NCBI RefSeq assembly: GCF_000300855.1
Contig: NZ_ALJF01000004.1
Span: 1-64,000 of the forward strand
DNA from: Agrobacterium albertimagni AOL15
GTDB lineage: Bacteria > Pseudomonadota > Alphaproteobacteria > Rhizobiales > Rhizobiaceae
Direction: 5' to 3'
Length of the DNA: 64,000 nt
Under the pieces are notes generated by a model. The model had not been told where the DNA came from and did not search any database. It saw only the letters and a list, made by a program, of their open reading frames with translations. Of the stretch, positions 17,637-27,119 are shown piece after piece (within the stretch, counting starts at the first letter, position 1; each line of letters opens with the position of its first letter). The position numbers and the translations under genes are program-made.

Positions 17637-19922
17637 ATGGCAAACGAGAAGACGACCGGCCGGACGAAAGTCTCGGTGACGGAACAGGAAGCGCTGGACT
17701 TTCACTCCCAGGGCCGCCCCGGCAAGCTCGAGATCACCCCGACCAAGGCCATGGCAACACAGCGCGATCTGTCGCTCGCCTATTCTCCCGGCGTTGCCGT
17801 TCCCGTGAAGGCGATCGCCGCCGATCCTGCCACGGCTTACGACTACACCACCCGCGGCAACATGGTGGCCGTCATCTCTAACGGAACTGCGATCCTTGGC
17901 CTTGGCAATCTCGGGGCGCTCGCCTCCAAGCCGGTGATGGAAGGCAAGTCTGTTCTCTTCAAGCGCTTCGCCGATGTCGATTCGATCGATCTCGAAGTCG
18001 ATACGGAGAATGTCGACGAATTCATCAATTGCGTGCGTTATCTTGGCCCCTCCTTCGGCGGCATCAATCTCGAAGACATCAAGGCGCCCGACTGCTTCAT
18101 CATCGAAAGCCGGCTGCGCGAGCTGATGGATATTCCGGTCTTTCACGATGACCAGCATGGCACGGCGATCATCGCGGCTGCCGGCCTGATCAATGCGCTG
18201 GAACTGACCGGGCGCGACTTCAAGACGACGAAGCTCGTGTGCAACGGCGCGGGGGCTGCGGCGATTGCCTGCATTGAGCTGATCAAGGCCATGGGCTTCA
18301 ATGGCGAGAACATCATCCTCTGCGATACCAAGGGCGTGATCTATCAGGGCCGCACCGAGGGCATGAACCAGTGGAAGTCGGCGCATGCGGTCAAGACCGA
18401 CCGGCGGTCGCTGAAGGAAGCCATGGTTGGCGCCGACGTGGTGTTCGGCCTATCGCAGAAGGGTGCTTTGTCCTCGGACATGATCGCCTCGATGGCTGAC
18501 AATCCGATCATCTTTGCCATGGCCAATCCGGACCCGGAAATCACGCCAGAAGAGGTCGCCGAGATCCGCTCAGACGCGATCATGGCGACCGGGCGTTCGG
18601 ACTATCCGAACCAGGTGAACAATGTTCTGGGCTTTCCTTACATCTTCCGCGGTGCGCTCGATGTGCGTGCCAGCCAGATCAACGACGCAATGAAAATTGC
18701 GGCTGTCCGGGCACTCGCCGATCTCGCGCGCGAGGATGTGCCTGACGATGTGGCAGCCGCCTATCAGGGCGAGCGGCCGCGCTTCGGCCCGCAATACATC
18801 ATTCCAGTGCCCTTCGATCCGCGGCTGATCTCGGCCATTCCGGTGGCTGTCGCGAAGGCGGCGATGGAAAGCGGCGTGGCGCGCAAAGCAATCGAGGATC
18901 TCGGCGCCTATGCGCACGAGCTTTCCGCCCGCCGCGACCCGATCGCAGCGGCCACACAGCGGATCTACGAGCATGTGCGCAGCCACCCCAAACGCGTCGT
19001 CTTTGCCGAGGGCGAAGAGGAGCAGGTGATGCGCGCGGCCATCTCCTTCGTCAACCAGGGGCTCGGCACCGCGATCCTGCTGGGCCGCGACGAGCCCTTG
19101 AAGGCGACCGCCGAGCGGGCGGGGATCGATCTCGATCGCCCCGGCATCGAGGTGGTCAATGCCCGCATGTCGACGCGAGTCGAGGCCTATACCGAATATC
19201 TCTATGCCCGCCTGCAGCGAAAGGGCTACCTGCATCGCGATGCGCAGCGGTTGATCAACACCGACCGCAATCACTTTGCCGCCTGCATGGTGGCGCTGGG
19301 GGATGCGGATGCCATGGTGACCGGCACGACGCGCAATTATTCGACGGCACTCGAGGACGTACGCCGCTGCATCGACACAGCCCCCGGCCATCGGGTCATC
19401 GGCGTGTCGCTGGCGCTCGCCCGTGGCCGCACGATCGTGGTGGCCGATACCGCCGTGCACGACATGCCGACAGCAGACGAACTGGCCGATATCGCAGAAG
19501 AAGCAGCCGGCGTCGCACACCGGCTCGGACTGGAGCCGCGCGTGGCGTTGCTGGCCTATTCGACCTTCGGCCATCCGACCGGCGAGCGCTCGGAGCGGGT
19601 GCGCGAGGCGGTAAAAATTCTCGACCGACGCGGGGTCAACTTCGAATACGATGGCGAGATGGGTGCCGACATCGCCCTCAACCAGCACCGGATGGAGCAG
19701 TATCCGTTCTGCCGCCTTTCGGGCACAGCCAATGTGCTGGTCATGCCGGCGATCCATTCGGCGGCGATCTCGACCAAGATGCTGCAGGAACTGGGCGGGC
19801 TGACCGTGATGGGGCCGCTGCTCATTGGCCTCGAAAAGTCGGTACAGATCGCGCAGATGGGCGCAAAAGACAGCGACATCGTCAACATGGCGGCAATCGC
19901 GGCTTATAACGCCGCAGGCTAA
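17637..19922 (+). CDS. maeB: Malic enzyme with phosphotransacetylase-like domain (MaeB/Tme type)
   Basis: The enzyme oxidatively decarboxylates malate to pyruvate. The N-terminal half contains [17 protein letters not shown] and the dinucleotide fold [12 protein letters not shown]. From about residue 440 a phosphotransacetylase-like domain follows ([15 protein letters not shown] onward), the chimeric form characteristic of rhizobial malic enzymes. The gene next to mutS in relatives is the NADP-dependent Tme, which favours NADP here. I chose the start [12 protein letters not shown] because GAGGGGAAG precedes it, giving 761 residues. The stop overlaps the convergent LysR gene by 4 bp. Confidence 0.95.
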   Translation: MANEKTTGRTKVSVTEQEALDFHSQGRPGKLEITPTKAMATQRDLSLAYSPGVAVPVKAIAADPATAYDYTTRGNMVAVISNGTAILGLGNLGALASKPVMEGKSVLFKRFADVDSIDLEVDTENVDEFINCVRYLGPSFGGINLEDIKAPDCFIIESRLRELMDIPVFHDDQHGTAIIAAAGLINALELTGRDFKTTKLVCNGAGAAAIACIELIKAMGFNGENIILCDTKGVIYQGRTEGMNQWKSAHAVKTDRRSLKEAMVGADVVFGLSQKGALSSDMIASMADNPIIFAMANPDPEITPEEVAEIRSDAIMATGRSDYPNQVNNVLGFPYIFRGALDVRASQINDAMKIAAVRALADLAREDVPDDVAAAYQGERPRFGPQYIIPVPFDPRLISAIPVAVAKAAMESGVARKAIEDLGAYAHELSARRDPIAAATQRIYEHVRSHPKRVVFAEGEEEQVMRAAISFVNQGLGTAILLGRDEPLKATAERAGIDLDRPGIEVVNARMSTRVEAYTEYLYARLQRKGYLHRDAQRLINTDRNHFAACMVALGDADAMVTGTTRNYSTALEDVRRCIDTAPGHRVIGVSLALARGRTIVVADTAVHDMPTADELADIAEEAAGVAHRLGLEPRVALLAYSTFGHPTGERSERVREAVKILDRRGVNFEYDGEMGADIALNQHRMEQYPFCRLSGTANVLVMPAIHSAAISTKMLQELGGLTVMGPLLIGLEKSVQIAQMGAKDSDIVNMAAIAAYNAAG

Positions 19923-20836
19923 GCGAAAACCGGAGCGGCTTTTGCGAGCCGCTCCATATCCTCCTCGATCTCGCGCTTCAGCCAGCGCTTGAACTTCTCC
20001 ACCTTGTCGGAACGTCGAGCAGTCTCCGCTGTCACGAAGTAATGGCCGAAGCCGGTTTTGACGGCCGGACCAAAGGGCGCGACGAGCTGGCCGTGCTGTA
20101 GCTGGTGCGAGGCGATCGTCTGCCAGGCGAGCATTACCCCCTGCCCTGCCATCGCCGCGTCGAGGCAGAGCGAGGCTTCGCTGAAGGTGTGGCGTGCCTT
20201 GATCTCGGCGCCAGACAAACCAACCTCTGATAGCCAGACATCCCAGGTGAACATGGCTCGGCCATCGATGACCTTCGGCAGGTCGAGAATATCGGCGGGT
20301 TGGCGCAGCTTTTCAGCCATAGCCGGGGTGCAGAGCGGGGCCACGCGTTGCTCGAGGATGAGTTCGGCCTGGAAACCCGGCCAGTGGCCGCGTCCGACAC
20401 GGATCCTGAGGTCGACATCGGTGTGACTGGCATCAGTCAGCCGGTCATTGGCATCAATGCGCAAGCTGATTTGCGGAAAGCGGTCGGAAAAATCAGCAAT
20501 GCGGTGCACCAGCCAACGCGCCGCAAAGACCGGGGCCACCGAGATGGTGAGCAGGCTGTCGTCGGTTCGCTTCGCGAGATCCACGGCGTCAGAGAGATGA
20601 CGCATGCCATTGGCAAGGCGGGCCAGAATGTCATCGGCCGTTTCCACCGGGACCATGCCACGGCTCGTGCGCTCGAAGAGCGGGCGGCCGAGCTGCTGCT
20701 CGGTCTTGATGACCTGCTGGCTGACGGCCCCGATGGAGACGCCTAGCTCTTCCGCCGCCGCCTGGAGCGAGCCGAGGCGGGCAACGGCTTCGACGGCACG
20801 CAGACCGTTCAGATGCACCTGATTGAGATTCTTCAT
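19919..20836 (-). CDS. LysR-type regulator, GcvA-like
   Basis: This 305-residue LTTR has an N-terminal winged helix-turn-helix (LNGLRAVEAVARLGSLQAAAEELGVSIGAVSQQVIKTEQQLG) and a substrate-binding-like effector domain. The helix-turn-helix style and the LGRPLFERTSRGM continuation resemble the GcvA/AmpR branch. It is transcribed divergently from a 76-residue gene. A 15-bp palindrome containing a T-N11-A core lies between them, so that gene and itself are the likely targets. The locus seems inserted between the malic enzyme gene and olsB, which are neighbours in some relatives. Confidence 0.93.
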   Translation of the reverse strand: MKNLNQVHLNGLRAVEAVARLGSLQAAAEELGVSIGAVSQQVIKTEQQLGRPLFERTSRGMVPVETADDILARLANGMRHLSDAVDLAKRTDDSLLTISVAPVFAARWLVHRIADFSDRFPQISLRIDANDRLTDASHTDVDLRIRVGRGHWPGFQAELILEQRVAPLCTPAMAEKLRQPADILDLPKVIDGRAMFTWDVWLSEVGLSGAEIKARHTFSEASLCLDAAMAGQGVMLAWQTIASHQLQHGQLVAPFGPAVKTGFGHYFVTAETARRSDKVEKFKRWLKREIEEDMERLAKAAPVFA

Positions 20837-20866
20837 ATAGGAAAGCTATAGTCGACAGCGGTAAAA

Positions 20867-20881
20867 CTCAATTGAATTGAG
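20867..20881. promoter_or_regulatory. LysR-type operator candidate
   Basis: CTCAATTGAATTGAG is a perfect 7-1-7 palindrome containing TCAATTGAATTGA, which fits the LysR-family T-N11-A rule. It lies 31 bp from the LysR start and 72 bp from the divergent small gene. Confidence 0.65.
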
Positions 20882-20952
20882 GATCCCGAAAGCAGAGAAA
20901 CAGGCAACACGGAACTGATCGTGCCGTTCATTCGGCGCAGGGAGGGACTGCC

Positions 20953-21183
20953 ATGTTTAAGCTTTCCTGGATGAGACCACGTAGCCGACAGGGCTGCCAC
21001 GAGCAGGACTGGCGGCATGATCCGTTGGGCCATCCCGCTGTGCGCGAGATGAGCCTCCGGGAGCTGGCCGACCTGCCGATGGTGGCGGAAGTTCCGATGC
21101 GGATGACCAGGGTCGAGGTGACGGAAGATCGTCAACGACGAGTCAGCCGGCTCCAATCAGCCGGATGCGCTGTTTCGCGATGA
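20953..21183 (+). CDS. Small DUF1127-like protein
   Basis: This is a 76-residue protein with a good ribosome site (GGAGGG) before its ATG. The middle reads DPLGHPAVREMSLRELADLP, a pattern of small rhizobial proteins related to DUF1127 that are often found beside GcvA-type LysR genes. The first residues are basic and the tail is arginine-rich, with no membrane segment. DUF1127 proteins have been linked to phosphate, carbon or RNA metabolism, and the role here is unknown. The divergent LysR regulator probably controls it. Confidence 0.7.
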   Translation: MFKLSWMRPRSRQGCHEQDWRHDPLGHPAVREMSLRELADLPMVAEVPMRMTRVEVTEDRQRRVSRLQSAGCAVSR

Positions 21184-21280
21184 TCGCCGTTGTGCAATGC
21201 ATCGGCTCCGCCCCCCATCCCCGGTGCAACGAGCTGCACCTGAGCGCTCTGCGCCACCTTCTCCCGATGGCGAGAGAGGA

Positions 21281-22162
21281 TCAGCTGGCGCTGGCGAAGC
21301 GGCCGGCGTCGGCGCCGTAATAGTTGACGTAGCGGCCGGAGATGCTCGAGATCGGGAGGATGATCAGGACATCTGTGGTGTTGAAGGCCTGATCGACGAC
21401 CGCGCCGTTTCCGACCATGGCGCCGAGGCGCAGGTAACCCTTGATCAGCGGCGGCATCGAAAACAGCGCGCGGCGAGCATTGACCGCTTCCGACGGCATC
21501 AAATCCATTTCACGGTAGAGATGCGGGAGGGCATCGACGGCCCACTCACCCTTGGCCACGGCGTTGTGGTGCAGGAAAGAAAGTGCCAGCGCATGCTCTT
21601 CCGGCTGAGTGCCGGGGAAGGAACCGCAGCCGAACATGGCGTCGATGCGGTGCTGCAGGGCATAGGCCCAGCAGCCCTGCCAGAGCAGTTCAACCGTGCG
21701 CTTGGTGCGGTACTGCGGCAGCACGCAGGAGCGGCCGAGCTCCATGAAGCGCTTTTCCGGATGGCGGGCAACGAGCGCGTTGACGCCGAATTCGGAGCCG
21801 GAATAGAAACCGCCATGGGCGATCGCCACTTCGTGGCGCAGCAGGCGATAGGTGCCGACGATCTGGTCTTCGGTGTCGCCATCGATCGAGCGGTCGAGAA
21901 CCAGGAGGTGGTCGCAGAGACTGTCCCAGCTGTCGACTTCCCGACCGCGGCGGGCATCTTCGACGCAGACCTGCGCCTTCATCTCCTCGACGAAGACGCG
22001 GTAGCGCACCGCCTGGGCGGCGTCGATTTCGCGCTCGGTTCGGGCAATGCGGGTCTCGAGGCTGCCGATCCGGCCCAGGAGGTCACGCGAAGCGGAAAGC
22101 CCCAGCGGCATACCGGCCGGGTTTTCCAAAAGAAGGTCTCGTTCGATCAGTTCCACGCTCAT
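21281..22162 (-). CDS. olsB: Ornithine lipid synthesis N-acyltransferase OlsB
   Basis: OlsB transfers a 3-hydroxyacyl group from acyl carrier protein to the alpha-amino group of ornithine, giving lyso-ornithine lipid, a phosphorus-free membrane lipid. The 293-residue GNAT-fold protein has the family stretches QAVRYRVFVEEM and FMELGRSCVLPQYRTKRTVELLW, and the late motif ALFSMPPLIKGYLRLGA. Position between the malic enzyme region and lspA also fits relatives. The acyl-ACP partner enzyme OlsA is not in the window. Confidence 0.93.
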   Translation of the reverse strand: MSVELIERDLLLENPAGMPLGLSASRDLLGRIGSLETRIARTEREIDAAQAVRYRVFVEEMKAQVCVEDARRGREVDSWDSLCDHLLVLDRSIDGDTEDQIVGTYRLLRHEVAIAHGGFYSGSEFGVNALVARHPEKRFMELGRSCVLPQYRTKRTVELLWQGCWAYALQHRIDAMFGCGSFPGTQPEEHALALSFLHHNAVAKGEWAVDALPHLYREMDLMPSEAVNARRALFSMPPLIKGYLRLGAMVGNGAVVDQAFNTTDVLIILPISSISGRYVNYYGADAGRFASAS

Positions 22163-22248
22163 GGGATCTATCCAGCGTTGAAGTCACGGCCTTTAAACAC
22201 GAGACTGCTACAGGAAAGTGACAAAACTTCGAACAGCTTCACCGCCTG

Positions 22249-22746
22249 TCAAGCTTCCGGCGGCTTCGGCTTGCGATGCTGGATGATCTCGTCGAGGACG
22301 ATGCAGATCGCGCCGATGGTGATAAAGCTGTCCGCCAGGTTGAAGACCGCGAAGGACCAGGTGTCCGTGTAAAACAGGATGTAATCGACCACATAGCCAT
22401 AGGTGAAGCGGTCGATGATGTTGCCGAGGGCGCCTGCGATGATCATCGCAAAGCCGAGATGGGCGAAATGCTGGTCTGGCCCCGTCTTGCGCCAGAGCCA
22501 AAAGACGAAACCGACAATGACCAGGCGCAGGCCGATGATGAACCAGCCGTCGAGATGGGACAGCATGGAAAAGGCGACGCCCAGATTATGCGTGCGGTAG
22601 AGTGCCCAGAACGGCAGAACGGGGATCAGCTCGTGCATCGGCAGATAGACTTCCACCGCATATTTGATCGCCTGATCGAGGATCAGCGCAACCGCAATGA
22701 AGGTGAGAACCGGCAGCGGCCGGTTGAAGGCTGCAAGCATGGTCAC
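22249..22746 (-). CDS. lspA: Lipoprotein signal peptidase II
   Basis: LspA is the aspartyl protease that removes signal peptides from prolipoproteins in the inner membrane. There are four hydrophobic segments in 165 residues. The catalytic motifs are [15 protein letters not shown] (probable D121) and FNLADS (D139). Its start overlaps the stop of the upstream RNA methyltransferase by 4 bp, so the two are translationally coupled. Confidence 0.97.
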   Translation of the reverse strand: MTMLAAFNRPLPVLTFIAVALILDQAIKYAVEVYLPMHELIPVLPFWALYRTHNLGVAFSMLSHLDGWFIIGLRLVIVGFVFWLWRKTGPDQHFAHLGFAMIIAGALGNIIDRFTYGYVVDYILFYTDTWSFAVFNLADSFITIGAICIVLDEIIQHRKPKPPEA

Positions 22747-23603
22747 TTGGCTCCGTCGAGGGCGAGCAGGTGGCGGCGGACCTCGAAGAGCATGACGCCG
22801 GTGGCCACCGCGAGATTGAGGCTGTCGGCCATGCCGACCTGCGGGATACGCGCCAGCTTGTCGGCGGCGTCGGCCAGCTCATCCGGCAGGCCGGACTGTT
22901 CGTTGCCCATCATCAGGATGACCGGCTTCGACTTGTAGTCGATGGTGCGGTAGTCGACGGCGCCGGCCAGATGCGTGGCGACGAGGCGGGCATCGACAGA
23001 TTTCTTCCACTTGAGGAAGTCGGCCGGCGTCGTCTTCACCAGCGGCAGGGCGAACATCGAGCCCATGGTGGCGCGCACGGTTTCCATCGAGAATGGATCG
23101 GTGCAATCGCCGACGAGGATGACGCCCGAGGCACCGGCGGCGTCGGCCGTGCGGATGATCGTGCCGAGATTGCCGGGGTCGCGCACACGGTCGAGCGCTA
23201 TCCAGGTTTCCGAGCCCTTGGGCTGGATGTCCTTAAGCGGTGTCCAGCGCTGTTCGAAGACGGCGGCGACCATCTGCGGGTTGTCGCGCCTCGTGATCGA
23301 GGACATGACCTTTTCGCTCACTTCCAGCACAAGGCCTCTTGCGGCGACGGTACGGGCGGCGACCTTCTCGACCAGCGGCTTGCCCTTGCCAGCCTTGGCA
23401 TAAACGAGGGTACGGATGGTCCAGCCGCGATCGAGGGCGTCGATTACGAGCTTCAGGCCCTCAGCGAGGAAGGTGCGGCTTTCGTCGCGCGCCTTCTTCA
23501 GCGACAGCGCCTTGATATCCTTGATAACAGGATTGGCGAGGCTGGTGACCTCCTTGACCTGGCCGACCCGACGCGGGCCATCGTGGCGGAAATCATCGCT
23601 CAT
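22743..23603 (-). CDS. TrmH/SpoU-family RNA 2'-O-methyltransferase
   Basis: The 286-residue protein has an N-terminal substrate-binding domain ([29 protein letters not shown]) and a SpoU knot domain with [34 protein letters not shown] and the final [15 protein letters not shown]. The knot motifs bind S-adenosylmethionine. The target, rRNA or tRNA, cannot be told. It overlaps lspA by 4 bp and the upstream methyltransferase by 4 bp, so the three genes form a tight operon. Confidence 0.93.
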   Translation of the reverse strand: MSDDFRHDGPRRVGQVKEVTSLANPVIKDIKALSLKKARDESRTFLAEGLKLVIDALDRGWTIRTLVYAKAGKGKPLVEKVAARTVAARGLVLEVSEKVMSSITRRDNPQMVAAVFEQRWTPLKDIQPKGSETWIALDRVRDPGNLGTIIRTADAAGASGVILVGDCTDPFSMETVRATMGSMFALPLVKTTPADFLKWKKSVDARLVATHLAGAVDYRTIDYKSKPVILMMGNEQSGLPDELADAADKLARIPQVGMADSLNLAVATGVMLFEVRRHLLALDGAK

Positions 23604-24787
23604 TTCGGTACCCAGCGGCTGAAGAGAGAGGTGGAAAGCGCCCGGCCAGGCGTCTTGCCATCGAGGCCGGCCTCGCGGATGACGAGTTCGCCTGACTCGA
23701 CGAGGCCGCCCTTCCCGCGCATGGTTTCGCGCATCAGTTCGTGGATGGAATAGAAGCTCGCGCGGATCGAATAAGCCGTGAGCACCAAGCCGACGGCCTT
23801 GGGCGCCAGAAGCTCGCGGCAGATGTCGAGCATCAGCGGCAAGTGGTCGAAGAGCTGCCAGACTTCACCGTTCGGGCCACGGCCGAATTTCGGCGGGTCG
23901 GTGAGAATGATGTCGTAGCGGTGGCCGCGGCGCTCCTCGCGCAGGATGAACTTCATCGCGTCCTCGCAGATCCAGCGGATCGGCGCTTTGTCGAGGCGGC
24001 TCAAGGACTGATTTTCGCGGGCCCAGCCGATCGCCTTCTTCGAAGCATCGACATGCGTGACTTCGGCGCCAGCAGCGGCGGCCACAAGCGAAGCGACGCC
24101 GGTATAGCCGAAGAGGTTGAGGACCTTCAGCGGCCGATCAGCAGCCTCGATCTTCTCCTTCATCCAGCTCCAGTGGGCGATCTGCTCCGGAAAGACGCCG
24201 ACATGGCGGAACGCGGTGAAACGGCCGTGGAAATCGATGCCGAGCAGGGAGAGCGGCCAGGTTTCGCCGAGCGCCTCGCGCTGGAAGCGCCAGCGACCCA
24301 TGCCGTCTTCGTCCGTATCGCCAGTAAACACCGCGTCCGCCTTGTCCCAGACATGGGATGGCAGCGCCTTTGGCCAGAGCGCCTGGGCTTCAGGACGGAC
24401 GATCCGGTAAGGTCCGTATTGCTCGAGCTTCACCCCGTCGCCGCTATCAATCAGGTGGAAGTCTCCTGCGCCTGAGGATTCGAGGATCAGAGGCACGCGC
24501 TCGGTCGGGCGGTCCCCGTTGCGGACCGTCAGAACTCGGGCGGCTTCAGCCGTCATATCGGGCGATTGCGGCTGAGGCTTCGGCTTTGGCGCCTCGGTCT
24601 CACGCCGCGGCGGGCGGGTCGGGCGATCGTCCCTGCCCTTCGAGGCATAAGGCTTTGCCGTTGCCGGCCGTGTCTCGCCACTGCCTTTGGCCTTCGCTCC
24701 CGGGAATGGCTTGGCGCCGGGGCGACGTTCCTTGTTCTTCACGTCAATGATCCGTGGGTCGTGTTCGTTTGGGCCAGCCCATAGCAT
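23600..24787 (-). CDS. Class I SAM-dependent (RNA) methyltransferase
   Basis: The catalytic domain begins near residue 200, with motif I VLNLFGYTGVASLVAAAAGAEVTHVD and motif IV LTDPPKFGRG. That DPPxF form is common in base-methylating RNA enzymes such as RlmI relatives. Residues 1-85 are lysine/proline/arginine-rich and probably disordered. The start is uncertain: an ATG at 24787 and a GTG at about 24742 are both possible. It overlaps the TrmH-family gene by 4 bp, suggesting a shared RNA-modification role. Confidence 0.88.
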   Translation of the reverse strand: MLWAGPNEHDPRIIDVKNKERRPGAKPFPGAKAKGSGETRPATAKPYASKGRDDRPTRPPRRETEAPKPKPQPQSPDMTAEAARVLTVRNGDRPTERVPLILESSGAGDFHLIDSGDGVKLEQYGPYRIVRPEAQALWPKALPSHVWDKADAVFTGDTDEDGMGRWRFQREALGETWPLSLLGIDFHGRFTAFRHVGVFPEQIAHWSWMKEKIEAADRPLKVLNLFGYTGVASLVAAAAGAEVTHVDASKKAIGWARENQSLSRLDKAPIRWICEDAMKFILREERRGHRYDIILTDPPKFGRGPNGEVWQLFDHLPLMLDICRELLAPKAVGLVLTAYSIRASFYSIHELMRETMRGKGGLVESGELVIREAGLDGKTPGRALSTSLFSRWVPK

Positions 24788-24838
24788 TGCCGGCCCGGCG
24801 CGGAAAGAAAATTTGCCGCGAGCCCGGATACCCCTATG

Positions 24839-25183
24839 TCACTTGGCGCCGAGTTGGGGCAGGGTCGAGCCGGCAATCTGTTCAGCCCTTGTCTTCTGGC
24901 GATCGGCCTCGGCCTGCCATTGCTGCGCCTCACGCGACTGGCTGCGCGCCTTCTTCCGGTGTTTGCCCTGGGTGAACCAGGTCACGACAGAGCCGAGGAG
25001 CACACCGAACATGACTGCAAGAATGAGGAAGACGAAGAAGGGTGCAGAGACAGACAGAGCCTGATCTGCCGGATTGAACGGGTTGAGCGCGAGGCTGACG
25101 ACTCCGCGATTGGCCACGGCCAGAACGATCAGCAGCACGCCGAGGGGCAGAAACACCACGAGGCTCACGACTTTCCGGATCAT
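24839..25183 (-). CDS. LapA-domain (DUF1049) membrane protein
   Basis: This 114-residue protein has two membrane helices (VVSLVVFLPLGVLLIVLAVA and FFVFLILAVMFGVLLGSVVTWF) and a charged cytoplasmic tail with coiled-coil character (QSREAQQWQAEADRQKTRAEQ). It matches the lipopolysaccharide-assembly LapA domain family. In many alphaproteobacteria such a gene follows ihfB, as it does here. Confidence 0.88.
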   Translation of the reverse strand: MIRKVVSLVVFLPLGVLLIVLAVANRGVVSLALNPFNPADQALSVSAPFFVFLILAVMFGVLLGSVVTWFTQGKHRKKARSQSREAQQWQAEADRQKTRAEQIAGSTLPQLGAK

Positions 25184-25275
25184 CTGGACAACTCCCTGTT
25201 CACTCCGAGGCGACTGCGGTCACCTCCATGGGCTCAAATTAAGGACAGGGGCGGAATTTTCAACGCGAAAAGCGC

Positions 25276-25578
25276 TTATTCGTCGTCCTCATCACCCATG
25301 CCCGGGTTGAGGCGCTCGCGCAGTTCCTTGCCCGTCTTGAAGAACGGAACCCACTTCTCTTCGACGAAAACGGTTTCGCCCGTGCGCGGGTTGCGTCCCG
25401 AGCGGGATGGACGGTTTTTCACAGAAAAGGCGCCAAAGCCACGCAGTTCGACGCGATTGCCGCCTGCAAGCGCATCGGTGATCTCGTCCAGAACCGCATT
25501 GACGATGTTTTCGACATCGCGATGATAAAGATGCGGATTGCGGGCCGCGACGATCTGCACCAATTCCGACTTTATCAC
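25276..25578 (-). CDS. ihfB: Integration host factor beta subunit
   Basis: IHF-beta pairs with IHF-alpha to bend DNA. It has the DNABII start [17 protein letters not shown], the DNA-inserting arm [10 protein letters not shown] with its proline, and an acidic end (GMGDEDDE). At 100 residues it is standard length. IHF assists sigma-54 promoters, and rpoN lies about 2.5 kb away. The gene is divergent from lptC. Confidence 0.95.
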   Translation of the reverse strand: MIKSELVQIVAARNPHLYHRDVENIVNAVLDEITDALAGGNRVELRGFGAFSVKNRPSRSGRNPRTGETVFVEEKWVPFFKTGKELRERLNPGMGDEDDE

Positions 25579-25878
25579 GCGGACCCCCTGAATTTTCTAT
25601 TGTGACGTTGAGCGCCGATAACGTTGCCAAAGCAAAAAAGCTCAGTCAAGGAACAACTTAACCATAAATTGCCGTCTTTGCGAGAGATATGACGAGCGTC
25701 ACACGCTAATTCGTGATCGCGAGGGTCACATTTTCACCCTCCGTCCCCGGCATGGCTTGTCTGGCGCTTCTTGCAACGGTTCTGCCACAATCCATATTGG
25801 CAATGCCGAACGGACATGCGAAACGACGAGCCAGGCGGTTTGCTGACGGCCACCGCCACAATAGACGGATACTATCGA

Positions 25879-26562
25879 ATGCTGGAAGCGACACATGAGG
25901 CCCTGACGCCGCTGGAGCGCCGATCCGAAGCCGATGCCTATCGGCGGGCGGTCAGCCATTCGCGTCGCGTCCGGCGTCTGCGCTTCCTTCTGCCTGTCTT
26001 GGCACTGGGCATAACGCTTGCCTTTGTTGCGGTCTCGTTCGTGCGCAGCCTGATGCCCGATGAATTGCAGATCGAGTCCGCCAAGATCGAAGACGGCAAG
26101 GTCGTTATGGAAAAGCCGGCGATCGCGGGCCGCAATGACGAGGGCGTGCGCTATTCGATGCGCGCCGAGCGGGCGTTGCAGGACATCAAGAATCCCAACA
26201 TGATCGCGCTAGAGACCATTGCTGCGGCCGTGCCGGTCAACGACAAGATCATCGCCCGCGTCGTCGCCTCGAGCGGCATCTTCGACCGTGGGGCGAACAC
26301 CCTCAATCTCGACAAGCCATTCACCCTCAATCTCAGCAGCGGCATAGACGCCCAGTTCAATTCCGCCAATCTCGATATCGCCGGCGGCACGATGAAGACG
26401 AATGATCCCGTCGCCATCCAGACCAAAGGCGCCTCGATTGTTGCGAACTCGCTCGAGATGAAGGATAAGGGGCGAACCATGATCTTCGCGGGCAGCGTCA
26501 AGTTGAACATCGAGCCGTCCGCCATTCAAAGCAATCGGTCTACGGAAGCCGCCCAGCCATGA
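25879..26562 (+). CDS. lptC: LPS export protein LptC
   Basis: LptC is the membrane-anchored bridge that passes lipopolysaccharide from LptBFG to LptA. One helix (LRFLLPVLALGITLAFVAVSFV) is followed by a periplasmic beta-jellyroll domain, recognisable in MRAERALQDIKNPNMIALE and GIFDRGANTLNLDKPF. The start is uncertain: this ATG gives 227 residues, close to the family's size, but in-frame ATGs at 25816 and 25771 exist and none has a strong ribosome site. It overlaps lptA by 4 bp. Confidence 0.88.
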   Translation: MLEATHEALTPLERRSEADAYRRAVSHSRRVRRLRFLLPVLALGITLAFVAVSFVRSLMPDELQIESAKIEDGKVVMEKPAIAGRNDEGVRYSMRAERALQDIKNPNMIALETIAAAVPVNDKIIARVVASSGIFDRGANTLNLDKPFTLNLSSGIDAQFNSANLDIAGGTMKTNDPVAIQTKGASIVANSLEMKDKGRTMIFAGSVKLNIEPSAIQSNRSTEAAQP

Positions 26563-27110
26563 TTTACCGCTCCTTCGCCACGTTTTCCTTTGCTGGCTTC
26601 CTTCTGGTTTCGGCAGGCCTGCTCGCCGGACCGGCAGCGGCGCAGACGACCAACAGTCAGATGAACGGCCTGAAGCTGTCCAACGACCAGCCCATTCAGA
26701 TCGAAAGCGATCAGCTTGAGATCCGCGAGCAGGAAAAGAAGGCCTTCTTCACCGGCAATGTGAAGGTTGTGCAGGGCACGACCACGCTGCAGGCCGGGAC
26801 GATGGTCGTTCACTATCGCGGCGAGGGCCAGACCGTGACGCAGGGCAATGCCGACATCGAGAAGATCGACGTCGCCCAGAAGGTGTTCCTGTCGTCCGGG
26901 ACGCAGCAAGCGACTGCGGACACCGGATATTTCGACATGGCGCAGCAGCTCTTCGTGCTCGAAGGTGAGCGCGTCGTTCTTTCCGAGGGACAGAACGTCT
27001 TTGTCGGCTGCAAGCTCACCGTCCAGATGAATTCCGGCCAGGCCAAGCTCGACAGCTGCGGCCGGCGCGTTCAGATTCAGCTCGACCCCAAGTCACAGCA
27101 GAGCAACTGA
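26559..27110 (+). CDS. lptA: LPS transport periplasmic protein LptA
   Basis: A signal peptide of about 29 residues ends at PAAAQ. The mature protein has the OstA-like jellyroll repeats (QPIQIESDQLEIREQEKKAFFTG and VVHYRGEG) that form the lipopolysaccharide bridge across the periplasm. The 183 residues are normal. It lies between lptC (4-bp overlap) and lptB (9-bp gap), one transport operon. Confidence 0.95.
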   Translation: MIYRSFATFSFAGFLLVSAGLLAGPAAAQTTNSQMNGLKLSNDQPIQIESDQLEIREQEKKAFFTGNVKVVQGTTTLQAGTMVVHYRGEGQTVTQGNADIEKIDVAQKVFLSSGTQQATADTGYFDMAQQLFVLEGERVVLSEGQNVFVGCKLTVQMNSGQAKLDSCGRRVQIQLDPKSQQSN

Positions 27111-27119
27111 CGGGTCCGC

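Noticed and set aside
25635..25665. GGAAC resembling an EcfG -35 box between ihfB and lptC
   Set aside because: The expected CGTT at 16-17 bp is absent; only CCGTC occurs and the spacing is wrong.
25768..25790. Sigma-54-like promoter (TGGCGC...TTGCA) before lptC
   Set aside because: The GG and GC elements are 2 bp too close together for a -24/-12 promoter.
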